A DNA stretch of 64,000 nucleotides, from NCBI RefSeq assembly GCF_051348905.1, contig NC_135233.1, positions 595,845,577 to 595,909,576 of the forward strand, given 5' to 3'. Below, piece by piece: positions 51,001 through 62,671 of the stretch. A program made the position numbers and the translations under genes. The notes below the pieces were generated by a model that ran no database searches, was not told the DNA's origin, and worked only from the letters and a program-made list of their open reading frames with translations. The first letter of the stretch is position 1; each line of letters opens with the position of its first letter. The stretch comes from Ranitomeya variabilis (lineage: Eukaryota; Chordata; Amphibia; Anura; Dendrobatidae).

Positions 51001-54000
51001 GGATGGCAAGTCTACACTACACAGATGATATGCAATACAGGAGTCTGGGAAAGCTGGGTGGTGTCAGATCTGGCAGACCATATAGCTTGTCACCCAGCTT
51101 TACCAGGAACAGAATATCTGAAAAACTATCTTTTGCTACTTGACAGGAGCATTATGGTCCCATCAGTAGCCCATGGCTGTCGAAGCGGAGCCCTGCAAAC
51201 TAAAGGGGAGATGTAGTTCGGACATGTTCATTTTTGGACTGCCAACAGCTTTCTTATAGAAAACACAAGTGTTTTGCAGTCTGTACTCGAGGTACGAGGG
51301 AGCAGCGGCTGCGTGATTCCATACCTGGACTTGGCTGCCTCATATGCACCTATGTGGCTGTTGCCTTTGGGGCAGAAGACCCGATTCATGGTGAAACCAC
51401 AAATTTATATTTTTCAGAGAAAAGAGGAGGGAATGAACATTTCCCCTAGTTCCTATTCACACCGTGTTATACGGCAATATCCATACAATTATAGTTAGTG
51501 TAAAAAAGCCAAAAACAATAAGGAAATAAAAGTGGATTTAAGTTCAAAATCTCCTTCCTTATGTAAGAGTTTATGGGTCTTGATGGACTGCCACAAATTT
51601 GGCATTATCCAAACAAGAGGCTAGGAAGAAAAAAAAGTCTTCAAAAACTTCTACTGGGAGTGAAAACTGCCCCCTTCCCCCCCAAAAAAGGGAGAAAAAC
51701 TTGTTGTGTAATGCATAATGCGCATCTCCTTACAGCTGGCTCCGTGGTGGTCTCAGTGACATGTGCCCCCACCTTTCCCAAGTCATCCAGCCAATATGTC
51801 CCACAGACAGCTGATAATTTTTTTGGAGCAGCCTAAAAAAAAAAATATAGGTGCAGCCTAAATGTGGTTTGAAAACTGAAAACAAAAAGATAAATGATAG
51901 GAAAGGTGCAATGAGCAGACGAGGATGGAGGGTGCCATGACCGACGGGCGGACACACAGGTGTAGAGATGTGTGCGCACACACATAACTCAGGGATCGGG
52001 CACACACCTTTCTTTGGGCTCCCCCCTGTCTGCCCCATCGCCTTCTTTTGCAGATACTCCTCCTAAAAAGCTGGATTCTCAGGAATCATTCAATGCAAAC
52101 TACACTGTGCCCTCCTGCCGTGTGTCTGGCTGATGATGATGGGGGGGGGGATGGGAGTTGACACCTGTGAAACTTCTAATTATCTGTAGGGGCTCTTTAA
52201 CCTGTTAGTGGAGGCTGGAAGCCCCAAGACATATAAGACGGACACTTAATGGCCATCTCTCCCATACACAGGATCGCTCGCTCGGCCGGTCGCTCCTGTG
52301 ATCTCTAGAAGAAAGCTGCCGACAAACATCTCTGCCGGTGACTTCACTCAGGGAGTTCGAAATCGGACATGTCCGATCCACATCTCCCCCGACAATCAGT
52401 CACACTCCGATATCGACAGGTTCACCCGGCAGTCTAATGTGTATGGGGTCGCCTGCCGAACCTGTTTATAATCTGGGTAAAGTTGGGGGCCCCGTAAATA
52501 TTACAGCAGTATTCCCCAACTCTGGTCCTGAAGAGCCACCAACAGGTCAGGTTTTCAGAATTTTCTTAGTATTACTCGGGTGATAATTCCACCATGATCT
52601 GTTGGTGGCTCCTGAGGACTTGAGTTGGTGAACAATGGTCTAATGTGTATGTTGCCCCCGAAAAGAATTAAAAAAATATATATATTTATTTATTATTCCT
52701 GAAGAGGTTTTATGCTTGAAAACTGAGTCCCTTGAAGGCTCAGTCTGCACATGGCCCTAGAATCAGAGGCTTGCGGCTTATGTGACCCTCCTCAATATCC
52801 CCCCGACGAGCTGTGACTGATGAATCTCGCTTTTGAAACATAAACTTGTAGCACATTTCCCATTCATATATCAAGGGCCCCTTTAATTTAACAATGGCAG
52901 CCGTAATAGTCACCCACTCCGACATGTCAATCAGGCCTTATATTTGGCCACTTACCAGCGAGGTCTTCTGCGCCGCCTGCCTGGGGTTCAGCCGGGCCAG
53001 CCGGACTTCATATGCAGCCCGGAGCTTCTGGTTCTGTATGGACGCCTCTTCTAGGGGTGTGAGCTCCCTGGTAACAGACACATCATTACTAGGCTGCTCC
53101 GCTGACCAGGAGGATTTCGGGGTACTCACTTTCTAGACCTCTGGACTTCAGCTGCCCTCAGCATTTGGAAAACCTCTGGTGTTGGAAAAGCTCCGAGCTT
53201 CTGAGCCTCATCTGAACAAGTTCGTCGGTGCCCATAGTGATGGCTGGGAGCCACCGGTGACGTCACAGAGGTAGACGGGGAAGTAATGGACGAGGCGATC
53301 GTAGTCTTTATAGGAGATGGGAGAACGGGGACTTCAGAAATACGATTTTCCGGTGACTGTAAATTAATATCCAATTTACCTAAAACAGAAATCATGATTG
53401 GACTAAGGTTTGTTACAGTGTATCATCGACATGTATCTACTCTCCTAAAAAACCAGCATAAAGCTCTATCCTTCCCTGATACATTGTAACAAACCCTCAG
53501 CTTAGGAGGGAAGTGAAATAATCAGATTCAGGTCTTTGCATTCATTTAGTTTCCAGACACCTATATACAGAGGCTGGAAGCAGAGAGGTCTCACCCAGCT
53601 TGTCCGCCGTCATCCGTGCCCTCTCGAGACATTGTTCTGCCAACTTCAGCATCTTCTGGGAGTCCGGGCTCAGGGCGTCATTTACTGATTGAGACAGAAA
53701 ATTACAGAGTTTATAAGTGGCTTCTACTTTGAAACTATGTGCACATGTAAGGATTTTATGCGGAAATTTCCTGAGCAAAACCGGAGATTTTCCGCATAAA
53801 ATCCGCACGCGGTTTTGCTGCGTTTTTTGTGTGGATTTTTCACGTTTTTTTCCGAAGCTTCCCAATTCAATAACATAGTGGGAAATCCGCAAAATTAATA
53901 AACATGCTGCATATTTTTCCGCATGCGGTTTTTTTGCAGAAAAATCCGCAACATGTGCACAAAAATTGCGGAATGCATTGGAAATGATGGGATGCATAAT

Positions 54001-54263
54001 GTATGCGGTTTTTGCCGCGGAATACCACCGAAAAAACGAGCAAAAAACACGAAAAATCCAGAATGTGTGCACATACCCTAAAAATAAAAATCTAAATACA
54101 TTTTTTTCCTTAATCTCAGCTCTGACCACACGATGGCGCTGTTCTGATGACATCTAATTAGATGGAGCACAGCTTACCTTTCTGCTCGGCTTCCTCTGCC
54201 AGGATTTGGGAAACAAAGCTCACGCTCCTGAGATATTCCACATAGGCGTCCTGTGAAAAGCAA

Positions 54264-54343
<80 letters not shown>

Positions 54344-56070
54344 CACTGCCCTATTTATATTACTGCTGGAGGCTAAAAAAATATTATTAATATAATAAAT
54401 TGATCCACAAATTATTTAACCCATGCAGTAAACTGTGTAAATAAAAATAATTAAAAAACACACTAGGTCAGAATTGTGATATTTTTTTTTCCTCTTTTTT
54501 TGCAATTTCACCGCACTTAGAATTTTGTGGGGTTTTTTTTTCAAACATTATATGGCAAAAGTGAATTTGAAGCTAAAACTCGTCCTGCAAAAGAAATAGG
54601 TCCTCATTATATGGACAAAAAGAAGAAAAATAATAAAAAGTTAAGACTTTTGGAAGAAGAGGAGGAAAATAATGAAAAATGTGTGTATTTCTGTAGCGCC
54701 ACCACAGGTGAAGTGAGGTATTACACTTTTACAGTAAGTAATATATGGCAGAGAGAATCACTTCTCCTGCTGGAATGTGACTAATGGACGCCCCGGCGGT
54801 AGTGACAATCGCTCGGCTGCATTTCTGTTTATCACTGGTGGCATCGTCTCCTCCGCCGCACTCTACGTGGAGCCCGGACAAGAAGAGCAGGTAGAAATAC
54901 AAGTCTGGGCGGAGGGTAGAATTAGCAGATGTGGAAACGCCTTCTGTGAGTTGTCACTGACCACGTTTTATGCAGCTTCTCCTTTATATCTAGCACTGGA
55001 TGCAGCGATCACCGTCCTGGTTCTGCACCTCAGCGAGGGGCATTGCGAAATATTGATCCCACCAACCTGGCATCAATCACTAAACTTGAAATGTGATCAG
55101 TAAGGGTATGTGTCCACGTTCAGGATTGCATCAGGATTAGCTCAGGATTTTCCATCAGTGTTTGTAAGCCAAAACCAGGAGTGGGTGATAAATACAGAAG
55201 TGGTGCATATGTTTCTGTTATACTTTTCCTATACTTGTTCCACTCCTGGTTTTGGCTTACAAATACTGATGGAAAATCCTGACCAAATCCTGATGCAATC
55301 CTGAACGTGGACACATACCCTAAGGAGCACCCCGGTATTATATGGCGGACCCCCGATGATGACCATCATCCGCCTGCACGTGCATCGGAGGTGTCCCGAC
55401 ACAGTTCCATGAAACGCCTGCACCGCTCTGCATGCACTCGTGTTTCCTAAGCGACAGCTGGGGGTCCCAGGACCACAGCCCCCCCCCCCACACACACACA
55501 CACACTAATTTGCATGCAATTTAAAAAAAAAAAAAACAGTACAAGTTTGGAATCGCCGCACTCGCACCGAGCTGCAGAATCTCGCCGGCAAAATATTTTG
55601 ACCGTACAATGAACGCTGGAAAAACCGAACCCCATAAACTATGGAAGAAGGGGGGGTTTTTTTTTGGTTTTTTTTTTCCACCTTTTCATCCCTTTTAGCT
55701 TTTCTTATTTTTCCCCCCGGTACATTATATGGTAAAATGAATGGAGCCGGTGACTATTACAACTAGTCCAGCAATAAAACAGCTTGTTATTAGGCCAGAG
55801 AGATGGAAAAATAAAAAACTGATGGTTCAGAGGGAAAAAAACGAAAGTGCAGAATGAGAAAGGAAGGGGTTAACCCTCTGTGGCCGCTGATGGTGATGGA
55901 CATATGTTCTATGTGGCAGCTGTAACTGATCTCCGGTGTTGCAGGGTCTGACAGCCCCCACCCTTGCCCCAGCTCACCCGGTGCCGGTTCCCGGTGTCCA
56001 GCTGGATAGCTCTGTTCGCCAGTTTCATCGCCCTCTGTAGCGGCTTCAGCGCCGTATCTGCGGAAGCCAT
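42094..56070 (-). CDS. VPS9D1: VPS9 domain-containing protein 1, 15 coding exons, 651 aa
   Basis: Exons in order: 56070-55978, 54250-54178, 53684-53595, 53379-53130, 53067-52956, 49075-49013, 48893-48841, 48769-48682, 46868-46783, 46585-46131, 45810-45681, 45441-45251, 44018-43952, 42803-42699, 42193-42094; all phases close and the sum is 1956 nt with TGA. The start [20 protein letters not shown] and [14 protein letters not shown] match the human MIT-like N-terminus. [20 protein letters not shown] and [16 protein letters not shown] match the coiled-coil part, and SFEDLECLL the linker. [14 protein letters not shown], then [17 protein letters not shown] and ALEEFIHEG (near 600-620) are the VPS9 fold, the Rab5-type exchange domain. 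Human is 631 aa. Exon 49075-49013 uses the weak donor GTATCC. A 405-bp duplication copies part of exon 45441-45251 into the next intron. Confidence 0.96.
44522..45331 (-). repeat. 405-bp tandem duplication spanning a VPS9D1 exon end
   Basis: 44522-44926 and 44927-45331 appear identical base for base on reading. The right copy contains the last ~81 bp of exon 45441-45251 with its donor. The left copy is a partial exon (44926-44846) with a donor but no acceptor, lying in the following intron. Confidence 0.9.
47060..47445 (-). mobile_element. Tc1/mariner-like transposase remnant in a VPS9D1 intron
   Basis: Minus strand: [14 protein letters not shown], then [19 protein letters not shown], the SPDL-PIEH-WD block around the third catalytic residue of Tc1-type transposases. 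Frame breaks and stops occur between and after. No terminal repeats seen. A cousin of 9625-10090. Confidence 0.7.
47580..48090. repeat. Degenerate minisatellite with units in both orientations
   Basis: Units such as CATCCACTTCTATGGGGGCA, GTGGTGTAACGTGTGACCCC (47590-47770) alternate with their inverted form (CCCATAGAAGTGGACAGAGC, GGGTCACACATTACACC; 47800-48080). About ten units. Confidence 0.8.
48091..48681 (-). other. Intron upstream of the 46868 exon, no gene
   Basis: Unique-looking sequence between the minisatellite and exon 48769-48682. TACACAGCTCTGCTGTGTCA and GATATAGCAGAGCTGTGTCA near 48222-48270 form a small repeat. Confidence 0.4.
49095..49690. repeat. Dispersed repeat fragments with TATTGATGACC ends
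   Basis: TTTATATTGATGACCGATCC mirrored by GGTCATCAATATAAGATTGG at 49110-49160, with GTGGGGGTCCGACACACGGC. A second, more diverged copy follows at 49420-49680 (GGATGACCCATCCATAGGAT, CTGATATTAATGACC). Also a scrap at 363-420. Confidence 0.55.
49691..52500 (-). other. Large VPS9D1 intron, mostly unique
   Basis: Intron between exons 53067-52956 and 49075-49013. I see no coding sequence, only homopolymer runs (T at 50701, A near 51835, G at 52141). Confidence 0.4.
52507..52638. mobile_element. Short palindromic MITE, hAT-like
   Basis: CAGTATTCCCCAACTCTGGT at the left, mirrored by GACTTGAGTTGGTGAACAAT at the right; GAGCCACCAACAGGTCAGG faces ATCTGTTGGTGGCTC. About 131 bp, no clear 8-bp duplication remains. 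Confidence 0.6.
53733..54078. mobile_element. Diverged Harbinger-type MITE in VPS9D1 intron 2
   Basis: Ends TATGTGCACATGTAAGG and AATGTGTGCACATACCC, then TAA; related to 16364-16701. The interior is rich in TTTTCCGCA / TGCGGAAAA inverted motifs. The left terminal GGG is lost. Confidence 0.65.
54267..54341. repeat. (TA)n microsatellite
   Basis: About 37 TA units, 16 bp upstream of the acceptor of VPS9D1 exon 54250-54178. Confidence 0.95.
54342..55100 (-). other. VPS9D1 intron 1, distal part
   Basis: A/T-rich to 54700, then unique sequence. No gene seen. Confidence 0.4.
55104..55320. mobile_element. Harbinger-type MITE in VPS9D1 intron 1
   Basis: Ends GGGTATGTGTCCACGTTCAG and CTGAACGTGGACACATACCC, near-perfect through CCATCAGTGTTTGTAAGCC and its mirror, flanked by TAA at 55101-55103 and 55321-55323. 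217 bp, almost a pure hairpin. Confidence 0.9.
55324..55977 (-). other. VPS9D1 intron 1, proximal part
   Basis: Unique. A (CA)n run follows poly-C at 55482-55505, and a poly-G/poly-T stretch lies at 55648-55679. Confidence 0.4.
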
Positions 56071-56514
56071 GACAGACGAATCAACTATGGGAACATCCAG
56101 CACCCGGAACTCTTATGCCGAGTCTCAGTGTCCACCCGGAATGTAAACAAATACTGCACAAATCGGAATACATTACCAGCGGACCAGCCAAGAGACGAGG
56201 AAATGTTCACAGCGCCAACTAGCGGCCGGAAGATAAAATAGCAATTACTATTGAATGGTAATTACTAATTAGTATGAAGTATCGTGACAGTCATGATATA
56301 AAATACGGAGGTTTTAAAAATAACGTGATGTGGAGTGAGGAGGATTTATTTGTGACACGCTTTATTTCTGATCTAAACCTGTTATGATGGTACCTGGTCT
56401 GAATGTAGTACCCACACGTAACCACCAGAGGGAGACATGCGAAGCGGTAGTACTGAGGAGTCCCAGGGCTGGATGGCGGCTCCCGTGCTCCCGCTTGGGG
56501 GGTGAGGCCACGGA
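56071..56514. promoter_or_regulatory. Shared divergent promoter region of VPS9D1 and ZNF276
   Basis: Only 444 bp separate the two start codons, which point away from each other. An ETS-type CCGGAAG lies at 56226-56232, and the sequence is CpG-rich near both ends. No TATA box is clear. The same head-to-head pair is known in human. Confidence 0.55.
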
Positions 56515-59500
56515 ATGAAGCGGGACAGGCGCGGGCGGAGCACGTCCTATCACCGGAGGGCTTCCCGGGCTACGGCGAAGGAAAGGACCCAAGTGCCCAG
56601 ACTGCCCCCAACAGAGCCCCGAGCGGGTAAGGAACCGGAGTGACCGGAGAAACGATATAATATTATATGGGGTATAATACAGGATGTAACTCAGGGGCAG
56701 TAATGTAATGTATGTACACAGTGACTGCACCAGCAGAATAGTGAGTACAGCTCTGGAGTATAATACAGGATGTAACTCAGGATCAGTAATGTAATGTATG
56801 TACACAGTGACTGCACCAGCAGAATAGTGAGTGCAGCTCTGGAGTATAATACAGGATGTAACTCAGGATCAGTACATGATCAGTATTGTAATGTATGTAC
56901 ACAGTGACTGCACCAGCAGAATAGTGAGTGCAGCTCTGGAGTATAATACAGGATGTAACTCAGGATCAGTAATGTAATGTATGTACACAGTGACTGCACC
57001 AGCAGAATAGTGAGTGCAGCTCTGGGGTATAATACAGGATGTAACTCAGGATCAGTAATGTAATGTATGTACACAGTGACTGCACCAGCAGAATAGTGAG
57101 TGCAGCTCTGGAGTATAATACAGGATGTTACTCAGGATCAGTAATGTAATGTATGTACACAGTGACTGCACCAGCAGAATAGTGAGTGCAGCTCTGGGGT
57201 ATAATACAGGATGTAACTCAGGATCAGTAATGTAATGTACACAGTGACTGCACCAGCAGAATAGTGAGTGCAGCTCTGGGGTATAATACAGGATGTAACT
57301 CAGGATTAGTAATGTAATGTATGTACACAGTGACTGCACCAGCAGAATAGTGAGTGCAGCTCTGGGGTATAATACAGGATGTAACTCAGGATCAGTAATG
57401 TAATGTACACAGTGACTGCACCAGCAGAATAGTGAGTGCAGCTCTGGGGTATAATACAGGATGTAACTCAGGATCAGTAATGTAATGTATGTACACAGTG
57501 ACTGCACCAGCAGAATAGTGAGTGCAGCTCTGGGGTATAATACAGGATGTAACTCAGGATCAGTAATGTAATGTATGTACACAGTGACTGCACCAGCAGA
57601 ATAGTGAGTGCAGCTCTGGGGTATAATACAGGATGTAACTCAGGATCAGTAATGTAATGTACACAGTGACTGCACCAGCAGAATAGTGAGTGCAGCTCTG
57701 GGGTATAATACAGGATGTAACTCAGGATTAGTAATGTAATGTATGTACACAGTGACTGCACCAGCAGAATAGTGAGTGCAGCTCTGGGGTATAATACAGG
57801 ATGTAACTCAGGATCAGTAATGTAATGTACACAGTGACTGCACCAGCAGAATAGTGAGTGCAGCTCTGGGGTATAATACAGGATGTAACTCAGGATCAGT
57901 AATGTAATCTATGTACACAGTGACTGCACCAGCAGAATAGTGAGTGCAGCTCTGGAGTATAATACAGGATGTAACTCAGGATCAGTAATGTAATGTATGT
58001 ACACAGTGACTGCACCAGCAGAATAGTGAGTGCAGCTCTGTGGTATAATACAGGATGTAACTCAGGATCAGTAATGAAATGTATGTATACAGTGACTGCA
58101 CCAGCAGAATAGTGAGTGCAGCTCTGGGGTATAATACAGGATGTAACTCAGGATCAGTACTGTAATCTATGTACACAGTGACTGCACCAGCAGAATAGTG
58201 AGTGCAGCTCTGGAGTATAATACAGGATGTAACTCAGGATCAGTAATGTAATGTATGTACACAGTGACTGCACCAGCAGAATAGTGAGTGCAGCTCTGTG
58301 GTATAATACAGGATGTAACTCAGGATCAGTAATGAAATGTATGTATACAGTGACTGCACCAGCAGAATAGTGAGTGCAGCTCTGGGGTATAATACAGGAT
58401 GTAACTCAGGATCAGTACTGTAATCTATGTACACAGTGACTGCACCAGCAGAATAGTGAGTGCAGCTCTGGAGTATAATACAGAATGTAACTCAGGATCA
58501 GTAATGTAATGTATGTACACAGTGACTGCACCAGCAGAATAGTGAGTGCAGCTCTGGAGTATAATACAGGATGTAACTCAGGATCAGTAATGTAATGTAT
58601 GTACACAGTGACTGCACCAGCAGAATAGTGAGTGCAGCTCTGGAGTATAATACAGGATGTAAATGAGGATCAGTAATGTAATGAATGTACACAGTGACTG
58701 TACCAGCAGAATAGTGAGTGCAGCTCTGGGGTATAATACAGGATGTAACTCAGGATCAGTAATGTATGTACACAGTGACTGCACCAGCAGAATAGTGAGT
58801 GCAGCTCTGGGGTATAATACAGGATATAACTCAGGATCAGTAATGTAATGTATGTACACAGTGACTGCACCAGCAGAACAGTGAGTGCAGCTCTGGAGTA
58901 TAATACAGGATGTAACTCAGGATCAGTACTGTAATGTATGTACACAGTGACTGCACCAGCAGAATAGTGAGTGCAGCTCTGGGGTATAATACAGGATGTA
59001 AATGAGGATCAGTAATGTAATGTATGTACACAGTGACTGCACCAGCAGAATAGTGAGTGCAGCTCTGGGGTATAATACAGGATATAACTCAGGATCAGTA
59101 ATGTAATGTATGTACACAGTGACTGCACCAGCAGAATAGTGAGTGCAGCTCTGGAGTATAATACAGGATGTAACTCAGGATCAGTAATGTAATGTATGTA
59201 CACAGTGACTGCACCAGCAGAATAGTGAGTGCAGCTCTGGGGTATAATACAGGATGTAAATGAGGATCAGTAATGTAATGAATGTACACAGTGACTGCAC
59301 CAGCAGAATAGTGAGTGCAGCTCTGGGGTATAATACAGGATGTAACTCAGGATCAGTAATGTATGTACACAGTGACTGCTCCAGCAGAATAGTGAGTGCA
59401 GCTCTGGGGTATAATGCAGGATATAACTCAGGATCAGTATTGTAATGTATGTACACAGTGACTGCACCAGCAGAATAGTGAGTGCAGCTCTGGAGTATAA

Positions 59501-61721
59501 TACAGGATGTAACTCCGGATCAGTAATGTAATGTATGTACACAGTGACTGCACCAGCAGAATAGTGAGTGCAGCTCTGGAGTATAATGCAGGATGTAACT
59601 CAGGATCAGTAATGTAATGTATGTACACAGTGACTGCACCAGCAGAATAGTGAGTGCAGCTCTGGAGTATAATACAGGATGTAACTCAGGATCAGTAATG
59701 TAATGTATGTACCCAGTGACTGCACCAGCAGAATAGTGAGTGCAGCTCTGGGGTATAATACAGGATGTATCTCAGGATCAGTAATGTATATACACAGTGA
59801 CTGCACCAGCAAAATAGTGAGTGCAGCTCTGGGGTATAATGCAGGATGTAACTCAGGATCAGTAATGTAATGTATGTACACAGTGACTGCACCAGCAGAA
59901 TAGTGCATGCAGCTCTGGAGTATAATACAGGATGTAACTCAGGATTAGTAATGTATGTACACAGTGACTGCACCAGCAGAATAGTGAGTGCATCTCTGGA
60001 GTATAATACAGGATGTAACTCAGGATCAGTAATGTAATGTATGTACCCAGTGACTGCACCAGCAGAATAGTGAGTGCAGCTCTGGGGTATAATACAGGAT
60101 GTAACTCAGGATCAGTAATGTAATGTATATACACAGTGACTGCACCAGCAGAATAGTGAGTGCAGCTCTGGAGTATAATACAGGAGGTAACTCAGGATCA
60201 GTAATGTATGTACACAGTGACTACACCAGCAGAATAGTGAGTGCAGCTCTGGGGTATAATACAGGATGTAACTCAGGATCAGTAATGTAATGTATGTACA
60301 CAGTGACTGCACCAGCAGAATAGTGAGTTCAGCTCTGGGATATAATTCATAATAAACCCATTGCATCTTCATATGACAATGTAATCGATGTCACATGCGT
60401 CCAGTGTTGCACAGAGCAGGACTTGGTTGATAGATACATTGTACTTAGTTTCCATCTTTGCTGTTTTTCCTTTCAGCCTTCGGCCGGACGCTGAGCTCCG
60501 GTCACTGCCGGCTGTGCCATGGGAAGTTCTCTTCCCGCAGTCTGCGCCAGGTGTTTGGGAAGGTGCCAGTCGGTGGTCGGAGCTCGGAGAAGCAGCGGCG
60601 GATGGAGCAGGTTTTCTTCGCTGACTTCCAGCAGCTGGTCGGCGTCTCCGTGCAGCAGGACCCTCGGCTGCCGCAGTCCGTGTGTAAGAACTGCCATGCC
60701 CAATTCTACAGGTGCCGCAGCGTGTTGCGCACCTTCATGCAGAGAGTGAACATCTCCCCGACCGCTCCGCACGTCAACTCCACAGGGTGGGTGCAGTAAG
60801 GTAAACTATGTATATTGTATGCAGCATAAGTTTACATCCCCCTTACAAAGTTTAGGAGAATAGATGCCCCCTACAGTTCTTCGTCCGGGATCAGAGAGAT
60901 CTCTAATGTCGGTAGTCATCTGCTCGGATGATACGGTGCTACACCAACTAGCCGGAGGTGGAGGTCCTATGTGTAACCCTCGCAGACCTCGTGGTGCAGC
61001 TATGGGGTGCACATGGGCTTCATGGCCGCTGGGGACCCATTGAGGACCCCCTTGTTTGCTTTGGTGCCAGCACTGTATGATTTTGTATTTGTTTTTTTTC
61101 CTTTTTTAGTGATATTGTGCACAGTGCTGAGAGTCTGAGCACCGGGCCCTGCGCAGGTAAGGAGGATCCATTGCTATGATTTATATGCAGGGGCCACACA
61201 GGCCTATTGCTTTTCACAGCTGAGCATTTGTTACATTGCAGCAGACTATCAGGGCTGAGATCGATTTGTCCAGCCGGGGCTCATATGTGATTGTATATTT
61301 TCAGATCTGATCATCTCAAGCCCCGAGTGCCTGACCGGTCTGGTGAACTGGACCCATCGCCATGCGGGCGGATGCGCCTCTGTGCCCAGCTTGCAGCGAG
61401 TGCTTTCCGCACAATACTGCGGTGTCATTCGGGCAGTATGGGGCTGCAACGACGGGCACGATTACATCATGGACACCGACTCCGACCTCACAGAAGGGCA
61501 GCAAAGAACGGAAAATCCAAAGACACAAAGTGGAAATGGGCTTCATACCGTCAGAGCTGCAGACACTGCCACATTGGGGTATAAACTACCGGACAGGATG
61601 GACGCCTCTCCGGCTACTGCGGATATTGGAAGGGAAGGTTACCCTCCGGCCCAGATCAGATGGCCCGCGCTGCCCCTGGAGACCCCGATGGCCTTGTGTC
61701 CTGAGACGGATTCAGCGCAGG
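56515..61721 (+). CDS. ZNF276: ZNF276 zinc-finger protein, first four coding exons (partial)
   Basis: Exons 56515-56626, 60477-60786, 61110-61156, 61305-61721; phases join and the last ends at the donor GTAAGA in phase 1. The start MKRDRRGRSTS matches human ZNF276 (MKRDRLGR). Exon 2 encodes the ZAD zinc-binding fold: CRLCHGKFSSRSL (Cys48, Cys51) and VCKNCHAQFYRC (Cys107, Cys110), with FFADFQQLVGVSVQQDPRL between. Exon 4 has DLIISSPECLTGLVNWTHRH and SAQYCGVIRAVWGCNDGHDY, closely matching human. The C2H2 fingers lie beyond the window. ZNF276 is a nuclear DNA-binding factor. Intron 1 (3.85 kb) is almost wholly 86-bp satellite. Confidence 0.95.
56665..60352. repeat. 86-bp satellite, block 3 (about 43 copies), ZNF276 intron 1
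   Basis: Consensus parts: GTACACAGTGACTGCACCAG, CAGAATAGTGAGTGCAGCTC, TGGAGTATAATACAGGATGT, AACTCAGGATCAGTAATGTA. Most units are 86 bp; some lack ATGT or similar (82 bp, e.g. 57237, 57407, 57659, 57830) or are 80-81 bp (58758, 59360). GTGACTGCA and GTGAGTGCA inside each unit hint at an older internal duplication. Confidence 0.98.
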
Positions 61722-61814
61722 GTAAGATGTCCGGAGCCGATCACCATTAATGTCTCATAAACGCAATCAATTAATCTTAATATTGAAATATATTAAGTGT
61801 CAGTGCAACCGCAG

Positions 61815-62600
61815 AGACATTACATCCTGTATTATACTCCAGTGCTGCACTTACTATTCTGCTGGTGCAGTCACTGTGTACATACATTACATTACTGACC
61901 CCAAGTTACATCCTGTATTATACCCCAGAGCTGCACTCACTATTCTGCTGGTGCAGTCACTGTGTACATACATTACTGATCCTGAGTTACATCCTGTATT
62001 ATACTCCAGAGGTGCACTCACTATTCTGCTGGTGCAGTCACTGTGTACATACATTACATTACTGATCCTGAGTTACATCCTGTATTATACCCCAGAGCTG
62101 CACTCACTATTCTGCTGGTGCAGTCACTGTGTACATACATTACATTACTGACCCCAAGTTACATCCTGTATTATACCCCAGAGCTGCACTCACTATTCTG
62201 CTGGTGCAGTCACTGTGTACATACATTACTGATCCTGAGTTACATCCTGTATTATACTCCAGAGGTGCACTCACTATTCTGCTGGTGCAGTCACTGTGTA
62301 CATACATTACATTACTGATCCTGAGTTACATCCTGTATTATATCCCAGAGCTGCACTCACTATTCTGCTGGTGCAGTCACTGTGTACATACATTACATTA
62401 CTGATCCTGTACTGATCCTACGTTACATCCTGTATTATACCCCAGAGCTGCATTCACTATTCTGTTGGTGCCGTCACTGTGTTCATACATTACATTACTG
62501 ATCCTGTACTGATCCTACGTTACATCCTGTATTATACCCCAGAGCTGCATTCACTATTCTGTTGGTGCCGTCACTGTGTTCATACATTACATTACTGATC
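61815..62600. repeat. 86-bp satellite, block 4, inverted, in the ZNF276 intron after exon 4
   Basis: About nine units, reverse complement of block 3 (CTGGTGCAGTCACTGTGTAC, ACATTACTGATCCTGAGTTA). A ~250-bp stretch (61870-62060) is repeated at 62120-62315 with the shared variant GACCCCAAGTTACATCC. The last two units share the change TGTTGGTGCCGTCACTGTGT. Confidence 0.95.
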
Positions 62601-62671
62601 CAGCATGCCCTGCTTGCTCAGCCCTGTACACTGTGATCAGACTTAGTACCTGACCTTTATAGTACAGTAAC

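Noticed and set aside
53542-54153. 203-codon minus-strand frame overlapping a VPS9D1 exon
   Set aside because: Only its part at 53595-53684 is exon. The upstream part is the Harbinger-type MITE read through the acceptor.
56880-60372. Dozens of 64-residue frames with LTILLVQSLC-type hydrophobic stretches, looking like membrane peptides
   Set aside because: They recur every 86 bp and are frames of the satellite. Unit length is not a multiple of three, so each ends at the same stop after two units.
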